A DNA stretch of 64,000 nt from Euptelea pleiosperma (lineage: Eukaryota; Streptophyta; Magnoliopsida; Ranunculales; Eupteleaceae): NCBI GenBank assembly GCA_035048495.1, contig CM068540.1, forward strand, positions 10,090,829 to 10,154,828. The letters run 5' to 3'. The notes beneath the pieces are model-generated. The model worked only from the letters and a program-made list of their open reading frames with translations, did not search any database and was not told where the DNA came from. Below, one piece after another: positions 9,885 to 21,916 of this stretch. Every line of letters begins with the position of its first letter. Positions within the stretch are counted from its first letter, which is position 1. Made by a program: the position numbers and the translations under genes.

Positions 9885-11854
9885 TGATATTCACTCAAAA
9901 GTGCTTATTTTAAGCAATTATCCTCCTAGCATTGTCACACTCTTCTACGTAAAACTGCATTTTTTATCAACATTTCTATGTCAGAGCTTCTCTCATTCCG
10001 TAGAACACACTTTTCTGGTTAAAATGGTATATTCACATGCATTCATACGCATTTATTTGATCCACATGCGAAGTCATTCTCATTACGCGATTTTTTCTAT
10101 CGTAGGAGCAATAATCGGGCAATTTTGATGGAACGCGGGCCCACAATCAACTTCTAAAACTTAGGATCAAAGCTCAAGAGCCAACAAGCTGAAGATGAGA
10201 AGATATAGGCCAAAAACGGGAAGAGTCAGTGAGTCAAAAGAATCAAGGGACGACCAAGAGAGAAGGATAGACAAGCCCTCAAAGAAGAGACTAAGGAGAT
10301 TAAAGCTTATATACCAACACAAGGCCAGTGCTTGCTCAGTTGGTGAAGCATGCAGAAGACCAAGTCAAAGACCAGGGTTCAAGACCCTCTTCGAGCATTT
10401 TCTCTTTATTTTGTAATATTTTCTCTCTCCTCTCTCCAGATCTTCATTCTCTCACTACTCACAATCCAAATCATCCGATCCTTTCTCATTCCTCGATCAC
10501 TCAACTCTACAGCCTACCTTGGCCCATCTCCTCCATCCGATGATCTACCTAATCATCGCCACCCACTTCTACCATCCGATCATTGAAAATTCACCTGATC
10601 ATCTATCACATTATCTTAGAATCTAGTGGCCATCACCATTTTATCACATGGGCCAAAGGGCGAACCCATTACCCACGGCCCAGCCACTCGGTGGGACCCA
10701 TATGCCTGGCATAAACAGGAAATAGCTGCTAAAGAAGGAAAAAAGAGAATTTTGAAAAAGAATTTTTAAGAATCAAAGCATTTTTCAAGAGAAAGGAATG
10801 TTTTCTCAATCTTTTCAAAAAGGGGTGGCATTTGCATTTTTTTAGAAATTGTGGGTTTCTAAATCTAGGAACCCACGATTCTACCATTAGAAAGAGGAGG
10901 AAAAGTTTTAGAAACTGTGGGCTTCTATTATAGGAACCCACGGTTCCTACCAAAAAAATAGAAGAACGTTGAGGAAACCTAACGGTTCCTATATAAGGAG
11001 GAGGCAGCAGCCTTTACTGTCCCTTCCCTCCCATTCCATCTCCTTACAAAACCCTAGTCGTCAGCCTCTCTCATCTCCACGCCCAAGCCGCTCCACCATT
11101 GAGGGAGAAAACCCAGCTGTCATCTCCTCTCCCCCATCTCTTCTCCACAGCTTTCAACACTACTGCCTCAGCCTCCATCTTCAAGCCATCATTCTCCTTT
11201 GGGGTCGGAATAGTCCCCCTTGCACTGCCAGCCACCTACCTTTTCACGTTAGTAGCAACAACACCGCCCATAGCACTGCATCACCTCCCTCTCCTCATCT
11301 CCCCCAGCTGACCTGCAACTCGTCTAGAACTCCTCCATCCAGATCGTTCACAAGTAGGGGATCCCTTGATCTTTTTCAAGCCATACGAACCAGTGCCTCA
11401 TCCACCCATTGCTGTAACACCACAGATCTGTTCGCTTGGTAAGATCCCCTACCACTAGTTCTCTCTTTACAACTCTCTAATTCGATCTCTAACTTTCTCT
11501 CTTAAGATCTTGATCTATATTCTCCCTTTGTTTAATTTTGTTTTGCTATTTCTATTATTAATGCAAGTAAAACTCTGTAAGAGCAGTTACTTTAATAAAG
11601 TTTTAGTCATTTTTACTAATCTAAGTTTCCATTATTGTGTTTGATTTATCAAGTTCGATTTCAATAATAATAAAAAAAAAAAAGAGTCATTTTATGTTCT
11701 TTACTGCACGTTCCCTAATCCCGAGTGCGGATCGACATCCGACACGAATCCCTATGCTAGAATCTCTGAATTTTGTAGAAAATCTCGGATAAATTACAAA
11801 TCTTGTTGATTCTAGGGTTTCCGTAACCAACGACGCGGAAAAATTTTACTTTCA
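9885..11854 (+). mobile_element. A1 3' LTR (1970 bp)
   Basis: It starts TGATATTCAC and ends ACTTTCA. It contains a tRNA-like module (10332-10400), two imperfect GTGGG/CCCAC hairpins (near 10852 and 10913), a TATA box TATATAAG (10990-10997), a pyrimidine-rich leader, donor-like GGTAAG (GT at 11439), AATAAA (11594-11599), the conserved GTGCGGAT hairpin (11725-11745) and an acceptor-like TTTTGTAG (ends 11778). GATTC (11855-11859) follows as probable TSD. It belongs to the subfamily without the long TTC tracts. Confidence 0.9.
10332..10400 (+). other. tRNA-like box A/box B module in U3
   Basis: TTGCTCAGTTGG (10332-10343) fits a Pol III box A and the D-arm start of a tRNA. GGTTCAAGACC (10376-10386) fits box B, inside a T-arm-like hairpin AGGG-TTCAAGA-CCCT. 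A T run follows a few bases later. A box spacing of about 33 bases is tRNA-like. The same module sits in the same LTR place in other copies (complement at 47986-48040 and 17838-17893; box B at 170-180). No full cloverleaf or clear anticodon arm is visible, so it is not a functional tRNA gene; it may be a captured tRNA or SINE head. Transcription is not shown. Confidence 0.55.
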
Positions 11855-12899
11855 GATTCACTTTAAAGAGTGTAGCCTAGTGAGAACCTAAGAGCGACAA
11901 AGTTAGTCCGGCGGCTAACAAAATAAACCAGTGGTCCGCCCACTGTCATAATCTACCATACCCCAGAAACTAACAAGATAAATCCTTATCCTGATTTGTT
12001 TTAGGCATAGGATTATCTTGCTTGCTCTATGTGCATCATTTAGGATCCCTACTCTAGTGTCTCTTTGTAACCTAGTCTGAGGCTTATTTATATGGGTTCA
12101 ACTGCCACATTGTTTGACTCGATCTGAGAGTCCTTCAATCTTCACCACCCTTCCTTTGCCATTGGTCTCTTACTGATGAGAGACTAGGCAGACGGATCTC
12201 ATCGATCCAATCTCTTACGACTGATGATCATTTCAGTCTCACTGCATTTTTATGCTGGATAGGGGTGCTTACTGTCAACCCCACTAGAGTCTGCTCCACT
12301 AAATCCATCCCTGATACACATTGTGTCTTCGGCTGTGCTAACCATGGTCAAATAATCCCTTGTTAGGTCTCTTACTGATGAGAGACCCACTACTGTTCTC
12401 CCATACCCGCTCCTCTTTATGAGTTTGCGGCTCTACTAACAACGGCCAGAGAACCCTCTCAGTCTTAACTGAGAAAGAACCTACCTGTACTACTGCTGGG
12501 TTGGGTTAGCTCGATTGGAAGCGTTCCTGCTCCAACTGATGAGCTGGATGACTGATGACTCACTCAGTCTCCCTGTGCTTCAAATTGGTTGGGGGTGCTT
12601 ATCACCCCCATTGTGTCTGGCCGAAGACGTAAAACTTAGCGCTTTCGGAAAGGTAATTCTAATTTCTTAGTTACATGAGTCGCATGCATTATTATATCTC
12701 TCTGTCATACAGGTACACTCACTACAGATAATCTCCTGATACCAGATAGCATTCATTTCATGCTCCATTGGTAACATCCTCCCTATTCCTTGCATCATTC
12801 TCATTATTTCATCAATTTTTGTCCCGCTCATGAGCACCGAGGACGGTGCTATATTTTGGTTGGGGGTGGGTATTTACCAAAACTCATGTATTCCTTTTG

Positions 12900-12970
<71 letters not shown>

Positions 12971-13001
12971 TATATATATATAAAAAAAAAAAAAAAAAAA
13001 A
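11855..13001 (+). mobile_element. N1: internal fragment of a non-autonomous family member
   Basis: It begins in the conserved leader (…GAGTGTAGCCTAGTGAGAACC, CAGTGGTCCGCCCACTG) and passes quickly into the 3' region: post-ORF hairpin GGGGGTG/CACCCCC (12591-12609), acceptor-like CAG|GTAC (CAG ends 12712), the GCACCG...CGGTGC hairpin and TTGGTTGGGGGTGGG. Only a scrap of the ORF C-terminus remains near 12420. It ends in (TA)n and poly-A, joined abruptly to LTR body. The left part lies beyond A1, outside the window. Confidence 0.75.
12903..13001. repeat. (TA)n microsatellite followed by poly-A
   Basis: About 80 bp of TA with occasional GATA is followed by about 20 A. The related N4 element has only a short ATATAT and A run here (48549-48573), so this tract has expanded. 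It marks the point where N1 is joined to unrelated LTR body, which suggests illegitimate recombination or slippage at low-complexity DNA. Confidence 0.85.
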
Positions 13002-14393
13002 GTGGAAGAAGGAGAAGAGATAAGGAGGAAGCTGTTAGCTTCCCTCCTTGGCACTCGTTGGAACCACCATCTCCAGCAAGTAGTCTTGGACGTCCTACGT
13101 TGCAGATCTGGACTCCACGCTCCTCTCTTCTCCCCCTAGCCGTTCCATCTTCTTTGCACCACCGTCACCCTCCTCCAAAGTTGCAGAACCTGCAATTGCA
13201 TACTGCCATTCCTTATACCTCCATTAAAACCGCCCCCTCCATTCTCCAGCACGTCCCTCTCTTCATCTACAAACCCCAGCCGTCAGCCCATCCTCTAGAC
13301 ATTTTCTCCATTACCGCTGCTGCAACTTGCCCTCAATCACTCCCAAATAAAAAGAGAAAAAAAAAAAAGAAATAGAAAGAGGAGGAGGAGGCGAGACCAT
13401 CCTCACCTTGCTGCTAGCCATTCACACCTCCTTCTCCCTTCGCTCCTCTACTCCTTTTTTTTTAATGGGCTGAGGCGCACACCTGCAACTCGTGACCGCG
13501 CTTCTCACTAGGTTGATTCCACAGTGCTCGCTGCTCCATGGCTGTTCTGCAGTACAAATCTGCAACAGTCCGTTCTTGCATCTCCTCCAATCGTGGCCTC
13601 CAAAGTTGCAAGGCTGCAACATGTTTCTTCCAAGCGTGGAGCTTCTCCTTATTGTGCTAGCTTAACTCATGGCCGAGAACTTCTCCTACAGCAGATCGGC
13701 CATTCCGTTTGGATGTTCTTCACGAGCTCCCCTTTGAGTGCCGTCTTCAACTCCCACCGACCTGCAACTCACCGGCCGGACCATCATCTCCATTGCAAAC
13801 CAGCACCCAATGATTCACATCTGCTCCTCCCGTGGATTGTCTCAACTGGATCATGGACAACCTGGTACACATCTGAGTCCGATCTCCTCCATCCATTCTA
13901 AACTCCAGTAAGTTCAATGGTGGGATTTTCTCTCTCTCATCTCTTAACTTTCTCTCTCATCACATCTTTTCTCTCTTTAGATTTTAATTCATTTAAGTTG
14001 CTTTTAGTAGGATTTTAATTCAATAGATTGTAACTCATGTTTTCTTTCAATAAATAAAGTGGTGATTTCCAATTTCCTAATTTATTTGTGTGTTTCTGTT
14101 ATTGCGTGTGGAGAATTCTCTCTCTAGATTCATCGAAAGCAAGTTTTAAAAATCGAGCATTTATCACCATTCTCACCCCTCCATTTTCCTTAGTACCAAT
14201 TTCTGATAAAAATCTGTCATTTCATGTTCTTGAGTCACGCGAGCTAACCCCGAGTGCGGATCGACATCCGACACTGTCCACCGTACAAGCTTGAATATTT
14301 TGCAGAAATAAACAGTGAAATAGAAGGATCAAATCAAAAAATGTGTTGAAACTGGGGTTTTCGATTCGACGACACGGAAAAACCCTACTTTCA
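13002..14393 (+). mobile_element. S2: 5'-truncated family LTR
   Basis: This is a pyrimidine-rich LTR leader and 3' end without its U3. It has donor-like AGTAAGT (GT at 13908), AATAAA (14049-14054), the conserved GTGCGGAT...ATCCGACAC hairpin, acceptor-like TTTTGCAG (ends 14305), and an end at CCTACTTTCA. It runs directly into another LTR leader (14394), so it was probably a solo LTR nested in the N2 5' LTR whose left half has been deleted. Short gene-like frames here are pyrimidine-tract artefacts. Confidence 0.75.
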
Positions 14394-15280
14394 CCTCCCA
14401 TCACGTTGCAACCAGCAACTTCCCTTCCACCATTATCTCTTGCAACTAGCAGGTGCGATCTTGGGCTGCACCACCGTTATGCTTTGGAGATCACCCCACC
14501 TGCAAGCCATTTCACCCTTTGCACCACGCGATCGCTACCCTGCTGCTCTTCACGCACCTCCTCCACGGATTCACCTTCAACAGCGTGGTCATGAGACCCT
14601 CCAACAATGCCTAAAATAGCATTTGAAGTGCTACCTTCGTCTTCCATCAAGCTGCAAACCCACCGGTGCTGCTCCCATCAAATATGCATCCACGGCCTGA
14701 AAGTTCTTCCATTGGTTGTGGGTGCACTACAGTTAGTCTCATCGCCTTCTACTCAAGGTGCACCTTCCATCCACCTTCGTGATTGCAAGTCTCATCATCT
14801 TCTCTAAGTGCTGCAAGATGAGTGCGACCCACTATCTTCACTATGGTTGGATCTCTCCCATGGTAAGAATCTCTCTATCTCACTTTCTTTCTATAGTTCT
14901 TATTTCTATCTCTAAATCTCTCTAGAATTTTAATGCTTTATAGTCAAGTTTTTAGTAATTTCTACAAAGATAGTTTGTAAGCACTATGATTGAATAAAGT
15001 TTAGTTGATTTTGCATTATTGTGTTTTCAGTCTTATTCTCAATTTATTCTCGTCTTAATTACTTATGGGAAATGTTCTCTCAAAAATTTCAAAAGAATGT
15101 TTTAAATCGATTATTTTATGTGTTTGAATTACGCAAACTAACCTCGAGTGTGGATCGACATCCAACACGAATCCCTATACAAAATTACTTATTTGACAGG
15201 ATTAAGTGAACCAGATCTCTTACAAATCTTGTTGGAATTAGAGTTTTCATAACTGACGACGTGAAAAAATCCTAGTTTCA
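14394..15280 (+). mobile_element. N2 5' LTR, 3' part
   Basis: This is pyrimidine-rich leader followed by donor-like GGTAAG (GT at 14863), AATAAA (14993-14998), the GTGTGGATCGACATCCAACAC variant of the conserved hairpin (near 15149), acceptor-like TTTGACAG (ends 15199) and an end at CCTAGTTTCA. Two bases and the primer site follow, proving this is a 5' LTR. Confidence 0.8.
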
Positions 15281-15282
15281 AA

Positions 15283-15300
15283 TGGCGCCGCTGCAGCTCA
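15283..15300 (+). other. N2 primer-binding site (tRNA-Asp type)
   Basis: TGGCGCCGCTGCAG lies two bases after the LTR end. It matches the complement of the plant tRNA-Asp 3' end for the first eight bases and more loosely after that. Athila elements are known to use tRNA-Asp. Confidence 0.8.
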
Positions 15301-16827
15301 GGTGTACGGGAGTGCAAAAAGGCAACAAGATGACGGAATCGAAAAGCTGCTAAAGTGGGAAGCTCTACAAGTGGAAACTTTCCTTTCAAATATTTTAGTT
15401 ATTTTTAGAACTTTTTAATTACTATTTTTAATGCCTCGGATGGCCGAGTGCAACTTGTAATAATTTAGGACACTTTCCTGCTTCTGAATATTTGCTAGAT
15501 CTTGTTCTGTTTTAGAAACCCTAGATTGAGTGATAATTCAAAAATACCAAAAAAATTATGATACTTATTTTCTACTATTTTTAGTTAGATTTTAGGACTT
15601 TTGGATTTTGGAAAGTTTTTAGAAATAAAGGGATTTAAAAATTAGGGTTTTCGTTTTAGGACATTCCAAATTTGGAGAAATTCTATTCTTAGATAATCTC
15701 TTATTAATTTTTGGAAACTCCTAGAATAGAAATATTCTAATTCTCCAAAATTCATTAATTTGAGAAATTTCAAATTTCAATCGGGAGAGCAATCTCGCAC
15801 AACTTGGAAGGTTCCCTAACCCTAATTTGGAAACAGACTTAGTACTTGCCAAATATTCATTGCATGTTGTGTGCAACCTTAACAAGGCAAGTCTCTTCCA
15901 AGAAATTCTTCATCCCTAGACCATTGATCTAATCCTTGCATGTAGGAACACGGTTCGTGTGTGGGTAGGGAGCGAAAGCTCAAAGAGGTGGACTCGGGCC
16001 CAAGCCCATTTGGATATCCCTCCCTATTCTACGAAGGTGACCCCGTGGCATGGCCCACGAGAAGTAAGTCCCTATCCTCGCTTTGAGTGCGATACGATGT
16101 AATTGGGTGAATCATTACTGCTTGTCTATTTGCTTTCGCATACATATTATTCGACTCGCGTGGCATGGCCATTACATTAATTGAGCAGACCCAGCTCCTT
16201 TTAAAACTGGTGGGAATCATCACCCACCTCATCACTCCAATTGAGCTTGATCATAAAGATCCACTCTAATAAAAAGAACCAAGAGCTAGAGCCAAACAAG
16301 ATTGGTGTTCTAGGACACCCCTACATGTAGTTCTTCCATCCATCCTAAGTCAAATAAGTCCACGAGTGCGTATCCCTGTTGTCTAACACACCCATAGGTC
16401 CCTATTACTCAAGAATACTGAGCTCGCCAATAACATCCTTGGTTCTTCGATTGGTCTGCTGTTTGTTGGGTTAGGAACACGCACCAACCCTAGCTTAACC
16501 CGAGGGAACACTCTTCTTAAACACTTGACCAATCCAGTTAGTCTGGGACGTATTTAAGTTAGCCGTTGTGCCGCACATCTGTCTAGGCTTTGGATTGTCT
16601 TGTTGTTGACTAGAGTTAGTACTAAGGGATACGCTCTGAAGAGTGTAGCTTGGTGAGAATCCATGAGTGCAAATAGTTAGTCCGACGGTTAAAAGATAAA
16701 CCAGTGGTCCGCCCACTGTCATAATCTACCATACCCCACAAACTAACAAGATAACTCCTGAAACTTCTCTTCATTTATTTTAGAGATAGGATTATCTTAC
16801 TCGCTCTATGTGCATCATTTAGGATCA
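15301..16827 (+). other. N2 untranslated leader, part 1
   Basis: Non-coding. It shares with N4 and A2 the blocks TGCCTCGGATGGCCGAGTGCA (near 15431), GGGAGCGAAAGCTCAAAGAGGTGG (15969 on), a hairpin next to a donor-like AAGTAAGT (near 16060), CAGTGGTCCGCCCACTG (16702 on) and GTGCATCATTTAG just before the N3 insertion. The last five bases (GATCA, 16823-16827) are the N3 target duplication. The high conservation between elements suggests packaging or translation signals; this is inference. Confidence 0.7.
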
Positions 16828-18349
16828 TAAAATTAAAATTTTCCCGTGTCATTGGATCGAAAACCCTTGATATCAACAATATTTGTAATTTTTTCAATTT
16901 GGTTCACTAAATCTTGCAAAAATGCAGACTTGTACAGTGGCTCGTTTCGGATATCGTCCACACTCGGGATTAGTTAGCACAATAAGAAACAATAATAATC
17001 AGAAAATACTTGGAATAAATGGAGGGGTGAAAATGGTGGAGGTTGATTTAAAATATGCTTGAGATTGTTATTAAAACTATTAAATGAGAAAAACATAACA
17101 AATAAAAACAACTTAAACTTGAATTTTAAAATTGTTCATTAAACTAAAAACAAATGCTTACAATGCTTGTCCAAATGCTTTACAACGGAAATAACATTAA
17201 ACTAAATTAATCTAGAAAGCCATTAAAATATTACCCTAGAAAGTATGTAAAGATAGAGAGGGAAAGAAGAGAGAAAAAGAAGGTAGGAAGGTTAAAGAGA
17301 GGAATTAAAGAGAAGCTTACCATTGAATAGGTAGATGGTGCAACTTCGATTGGATCGACCTCAATAGGATTGAGGATTGTAGCCTTGTGAATGAGATGGT
17401 AGCAGGTGGTTCCGGTGTTGCAAATGAGTAGGGGTTGAGGAGCAACCGTCCAAGGTATGCTTGTGAGTGAGAGAGACAAAGAAAAGAAAAGATGAAAGAA
17501 ATGAGCGGGGAGAGAACCAACCCAAGAAGGAGAGATCGTAGATCTATTATAGACTTTTTTTTTTTTTTTGCTTCTTGTGAAAATGATGACCGTTGGATCT
17601 AGAGAGATCCAACAGTTGGGAATGGGTTAGTTAGATGAGAGAGAGAGTGACTAGGATAGAGAGATGGGGGAGAGAAGAATCGGTCAAGTGAGACCAATTC
17701 TCTCTTGTTGTTGCAAATGGGCATGGGTCATGGGTCATGCGGCATGGGTCATGGGCCTAGGTCATGAGCCAAGATAGATAGATAGAGAGAGAAATAGGAG
17801 AGAGGTGAGAGAAAAATATAAAAATAAAAGCATTGGAGGGTCTTGAACCCTGGTCTTCTTTATTCTCTGTCGTCTGCTCCACCAATTAGTCAAACTTATC
17901 CTTTGATGTCAATTGGTGTGGCTAACACATAAGTCCTTCTCTTGGTCTCCAACTATTCTTCTCTCTCTTAGTCCTTGTTCCGGCTCTACGATACTCTAGC
18001 TTTGTCCGTGCATGTCTTCTATCTTTTTATCCTAGCCTGTTGGGTCTTTAAGCTTTAATAGAAGTCTTCTGTGATTGATCGTGGGCCCGCCAGTCCTCGA
18101 GAATCGCCTGATAGGGTCTCCTACAAGTGAAAAAGCACGTAATGAGATTCAACTAAAATGGCTTGATACTGGACTATCCGAAATGCGTATATTTCATGCA
18201 AATAGTCGATTTTCGTCAAAAGAATGTGTTCTACGCAATGGAAGAAACTCTTACGTGAAAAAGTTGACGAAAAGACAAGTTTTACATAGGAGAATGCGAC
18301 ATCGTTATAAGGATAATGGCTTAAAATAAGCACTTTTGAGCGAATATCA
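16828..18349 (-). mobile_element. N3 3' LTR (1522 bp)
   Basis: On the minus strand it starts TGATATTCGCTCAAAAGTGC (at 18349) and ends near 16828, where the terminal CA has become TA. It has a tRNA-like module (complement at 17838-17893: TTGACTAATTGG and GGTTCAAGACCC), a short ATGGGT-type repeat (17717-17760), a donor-like GGTAAGC (complement near 17318) and the conserved end hairpin as a GTGTGGACGATATCCGAAAC variant (near 16950). AAAATTTTAATTTTA replaces the usual TACTTTCA ending. Confidence 0.85.
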
Positions 18350-20198
18350 CAACCCCCAACTAGCATATTGCCAATCCTTGGCAATTACTGCGAAATAAGT
18401 GAGCTAAAAAGGGCTTAGCATTATATGTTAGAAAACTTATTTGCATTACTTAGAAAAAACTTCATTTTGTTAGATTATTTCAAGGATGAAAGAAATTATT
18501 CACAAATTAGAACTAATCAGCAAAATGCAACACTTCTACAAATGGACCTTCAAACAAAAGATTACTTAGACTCAAAAGTGAATCACTCAGAAATAGTTTT
18601 ATACTTTTCTCTCAAACTATATATGCGGAGATGAATATAGAAACTGACAAACGTCTCACATATATAGTTCTTGAATAGAGGGTATAAGAAGATTTAAGAT
18701 TTCATGATTAAAATGTCATATCTCTTAAGAACGTCAGATCAAACTCTATAATTTCTCCTTTCTCGATTCTCCACACTTGATGATGGTACTAATCTAGAAT
18801 CAAATAGGACTTGTATAGGTTGTATTGAGGCTTAGGATAGGTTTAGAAAAGCAGGGTGTTCTGGAATTCAAAAATTTCAAGAGAATATATCACTATTCTT
18901 TGCAACTTTTCCTAGGTATAGCATTTCCTTGACTTTTCTTCTTTTCTTTTTTTGATTTTTTTCTTTTAGGATATTCTACAACCTTTTTCAGATTCTTTTT
19001 CCTTTCCTTCTTTCTTTCTGATCATGTTTCTTTTCAGCTTGAATCATTTGTTCTCTTTTCTTTTCTTTTCCTTTCTTGGTTACTATCTTTTCATGGAGTA
19101 ATCATACCAAATATTCTTTGATCCCTCTCAGAAGTAGGTTATCATATTGAACTCTTTTTTGGGATTGGGTTTTTCATTAATGGGTTAACAAAAAAAGATT
19201 TTCATCAAAAGGCTCAAAAATAGTTTCTAACGGTATAGATGTTAGGGAAGCTAAAAAGTCTGTTTGGTTAGAAAGATAGCCTATATCATTTTTTAGGGTT
19301 TGTAGTTTCATCTTTGATGTCTCGAATGGATATAGAGAAGGTTCTTTATGTAATAATCCAAATTTGATGTCGTTCTGAGTTCCATGACCAAAGCAAAGGT
19401 TAATGAGATCACTCAATGGAAACATTTGGGGATTAGAAGAATTGTGAGTCATCTTGTGACTCAAAATAATTTTATGACCCACAGAAATGATGAAAAGCTC
19501 AAAAGCTCACTGGGTTAGGTCTCCACAATTGTTCTTCTTGGATCTCTCGATAATCTAAACTTCGGATAATTCTGATGTTTATATATGAACATTTTGCTGG
19601 ATCTGAGTTTTCAAAGATTTTTCAATCCACTATAGTAATGTTTGCTTTCAAACTGAATGAATAGCTAATAAGTGATTTTTCAAAACAGACATCCTTTTCA
19701 ATAATAGACTTTCCGAAAACTTTTTACTCATCAAGTCAGGGCATTTTCGAAAATCACATGAAATCACACCCAAATACACAAGGTTTCTCTTTTTTTTTTT
19801 ATCAAAATGAAAACATGAGTTTTGGTAAAAACCCACCCCCAACCAAAATATAGCACCGTCCTCGGTGCTCATGACCGGGACATAAAATGATGGAAAATCG
19901 GTAATGATGATGCAAAGGTTCAGGGAGGATGTTACCAAGTCGGCATAAACTCGACAGTGTGTGGTACCTGATTATACGAAGAATGAATGTACCTGCATGT
20001 CCAGAGATATCATAGTAATAACAAATGCATGAGATTCATGTACTCTAGGAATACTGGAATTGCCTTTCTGAAAGCACTAAGTTTTACGTCTTCAGCCAGA
20101 CAATTACGGAGGTATATCAAGTACCCCCAACCAAGTTAAAACTCATGGAGACTGAGTGAATCTACAGTCTTTCGATTCCAATGGTGGAACAGAGACTG
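18350..20198 (-). other. N3 3' region
   Basis: Non-coding and collinear with the 3' regions of A1 and N4. It contains the polypurine-like tract, TGCCAA-GGA-TTGGCA hairpin (18369-18383), GCACCG-AGGA-CGGTGC hairpin (19853-19868), GGTTGGGGGTGGG, acceptor-like GCAG|GTAC (near 19993), and the post-ORF stem with GGGGGTA (near 20130). Short frames inside are not conserved. Confidence 0.7.
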
Positions 20199-21916
20199 TT
20201 ATCCTATCCCTTGTCTAGGTATATCTGTGTAGAACAAGTCTTTCTCAGTTTAAGCTGAGAAAAGTACAGTAAGTGCTCTGAACGGACCCGCAAAAATATT
20301 TAGTTCAGCGGGGATAGAGAGAAGCTTCTCAGTAAAAATTGAGAGGAGAGTAGTAGTGGGTCTTCTGACCATGGTTAGTAGAGCCGCAGACTCATTGAGT
20401 CTAGTAGGAATGTATCTGAATGGATCAGACTCCTACAGATCAGTAATACCAAAATTTGTCTAACTCCGAGATGAAGTTAGGCTCAAAGTGTTCTAGACAC
20501 TTAGGTAAATTTTTCTCGGGAGAGTCCTAAATTAGACTCTCTATGGCACACGGTTTATTGACAACATCGATGTATGGTGGCGGGTCAAAATGGTGGACCT
20601 CTTCCTCGAGGTTTCCTAATGTGAGAGGGATGTTCCAATCCCGGCACTCAATGTGTTTATCCTCGGTGGGGAACAGTAGGTCCACGGCAACTAGAATCCC
20701 ATTTTCTAAATACTTCTCAATGGTAGGAATGTCTGCATCCAGTGGAGATGTAGAATCATCAAAGATAGAGATGGATATGGGTATCTCTGTGTTCTGTGTA
20801 GAAGTAACTGCCTGTAAGGGCACCATAGACGGAAACACGATTTTATCATGATTGTTGCACACTCCAAGGGTGGTGGGGACGGTTAAGTCTAGTCCAATTG
20901 GGATTCTATAGTCAAGACACATCTCGGTGTTATGAATTGCTTCTTTAGAGTCCCAGATAGAAATAACAGAGGTAGATGGAGAAATTGGCTTCTCTGAGAG
21001 AGGTTCAAGATTTGGTGCTTCTAAGGGCACCGAAGATGGAGACTCTAGCTCATTAATATTGTTGTCCGATCCATTGTTTACAGTATCCTCAATTTCCTCT
21101 TGTAAAGGCTGGTACAGGGTCTAGTTGTGCGACTCCTCATTATGGACTGTGACCATGGTATTCCCCTCTGGATAAGCCATAGTTTTGCAAGTGAAGTTGA
21201 CTTCCTCTCTCTCAGATTCTAACTCACCTAGATGGTGTTCCAAGCTCTCCATGGAGTGCTGCTATTGGATGATGTATTGCGGAAGGAGTTCTTTTAGACT
21301 AGGTTTAGTAGCAGACTGTGGTAGTTCAGCTAAGCGAAGCTGAGGTGCCAACTCTTGAATGTAGTTCGACTGAATATGAAAGTTATAGGATGGAAGTGAC
21401 TCTGAAAATTCTACGGGGTCCACCATTGACCAAAATATTCAGTCTATGGATTTGGCTGGTACTGCGACTACGAGTACTGCTCATTATATTATCCACAGGG
21501 TTGGTGTAACCCGGAATGATACATATCCTGTTGCAGATGCTGCTGGGAAAAAAACTATTGTTCCCATTCAAAGTTATTGTGACTTCCATTGTCTGGATAA
21601 TACATGTTATTGTAGGAGGTTAGCAGCGGAGGTTCAAATGTACTAAAATTACAGACCTCTTCTTGGAGTGATATCCCACAGATTTGGAGTGATAAATAGG
21701 CTTCTGGACCACAACATCAAGGATAGAAACTAATTTTTTCAAATCCTTAAGTAGGGATTTTAGCACTGGATCGCCCTTTGCTTCATATCCCATGGAACTC
21801 TGTGAGACTGTAGTGTCATGACTGCACTCAGGATTGGTATACCAGTGGTTGGAGTTATCGCCTAGATCTTCAAAGAAATTGTTGTAGGTCTCGAATAGAG
21901 GCCGTTCAGCTGCCAT
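20199..21916 (-). pseudogene. N3 copy of the RT-less Gag-tail/linker ORF
   Basis: The frame starts M-A-A-E-R-P-L-F-E-T (ATG at 21916-21914) and ends at TAA (20201-20199), matching the start (M-A-D-E-R-P-L) and end (I-P-R-Q-G-I-G) of the N4 ORF. The best preserved part, 20527-21030, is acidic and proline-rich and includes H-I-E-C-R-D-W-N-I-P. It is broken by frameshifts and by TAG at 20529-20527; N2 has CAG at that place. No capsid, zinc-knuckle, protease, RT or integrase signature is present. Function is unknown. Confidence 0.75.

Larger units (their letters stand above)
3808..11854 (+). mobile_element. A1: gag-pol Athila-lineage Ty3/gypsy retrotransposon relic
   Basis: The visible part of this element runs from the C-terminal third of gag through protease, RT, RNase H, integrase, a 1.9 kb 3' region, a polypurine-like tract and a complete 3' LTR (9885-11854). 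Domain order PR-RT-RH-IN places it in Ty3/gypsy. The DLGA protease, the FMDD RT motif and the tRNA-Asp primer site seen in its relatives place it in the Athila lineage. The 5' LTR and gag N-terminus lie left of the window beyond S0/S1. The 3' LTR is followed by GATTC and then the leader of another family element (N1), so A1 inserted into that element. Confidence 0.9.

Noticed and set aside
10310..10410. A functional tRNA gene
   Set aside because: Box A and box B are good but the acceptor stem does not pair and no anticodon arm can be drawn; kept only as a tRNA-like module.
17231..17520. Minus-strand frames in the N3 LTR (also 28787-29104)
   Set aside because: They repeat in both N3 LTRs because the LTRs are copies; composition follows the pyrimidine-rich leader and no domain is seen.
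20543..20851. Plus-strand 102-codon frame in N3
   Set aside because: Shadow of the minus-strand ORF, which aligns with N4 and N2.
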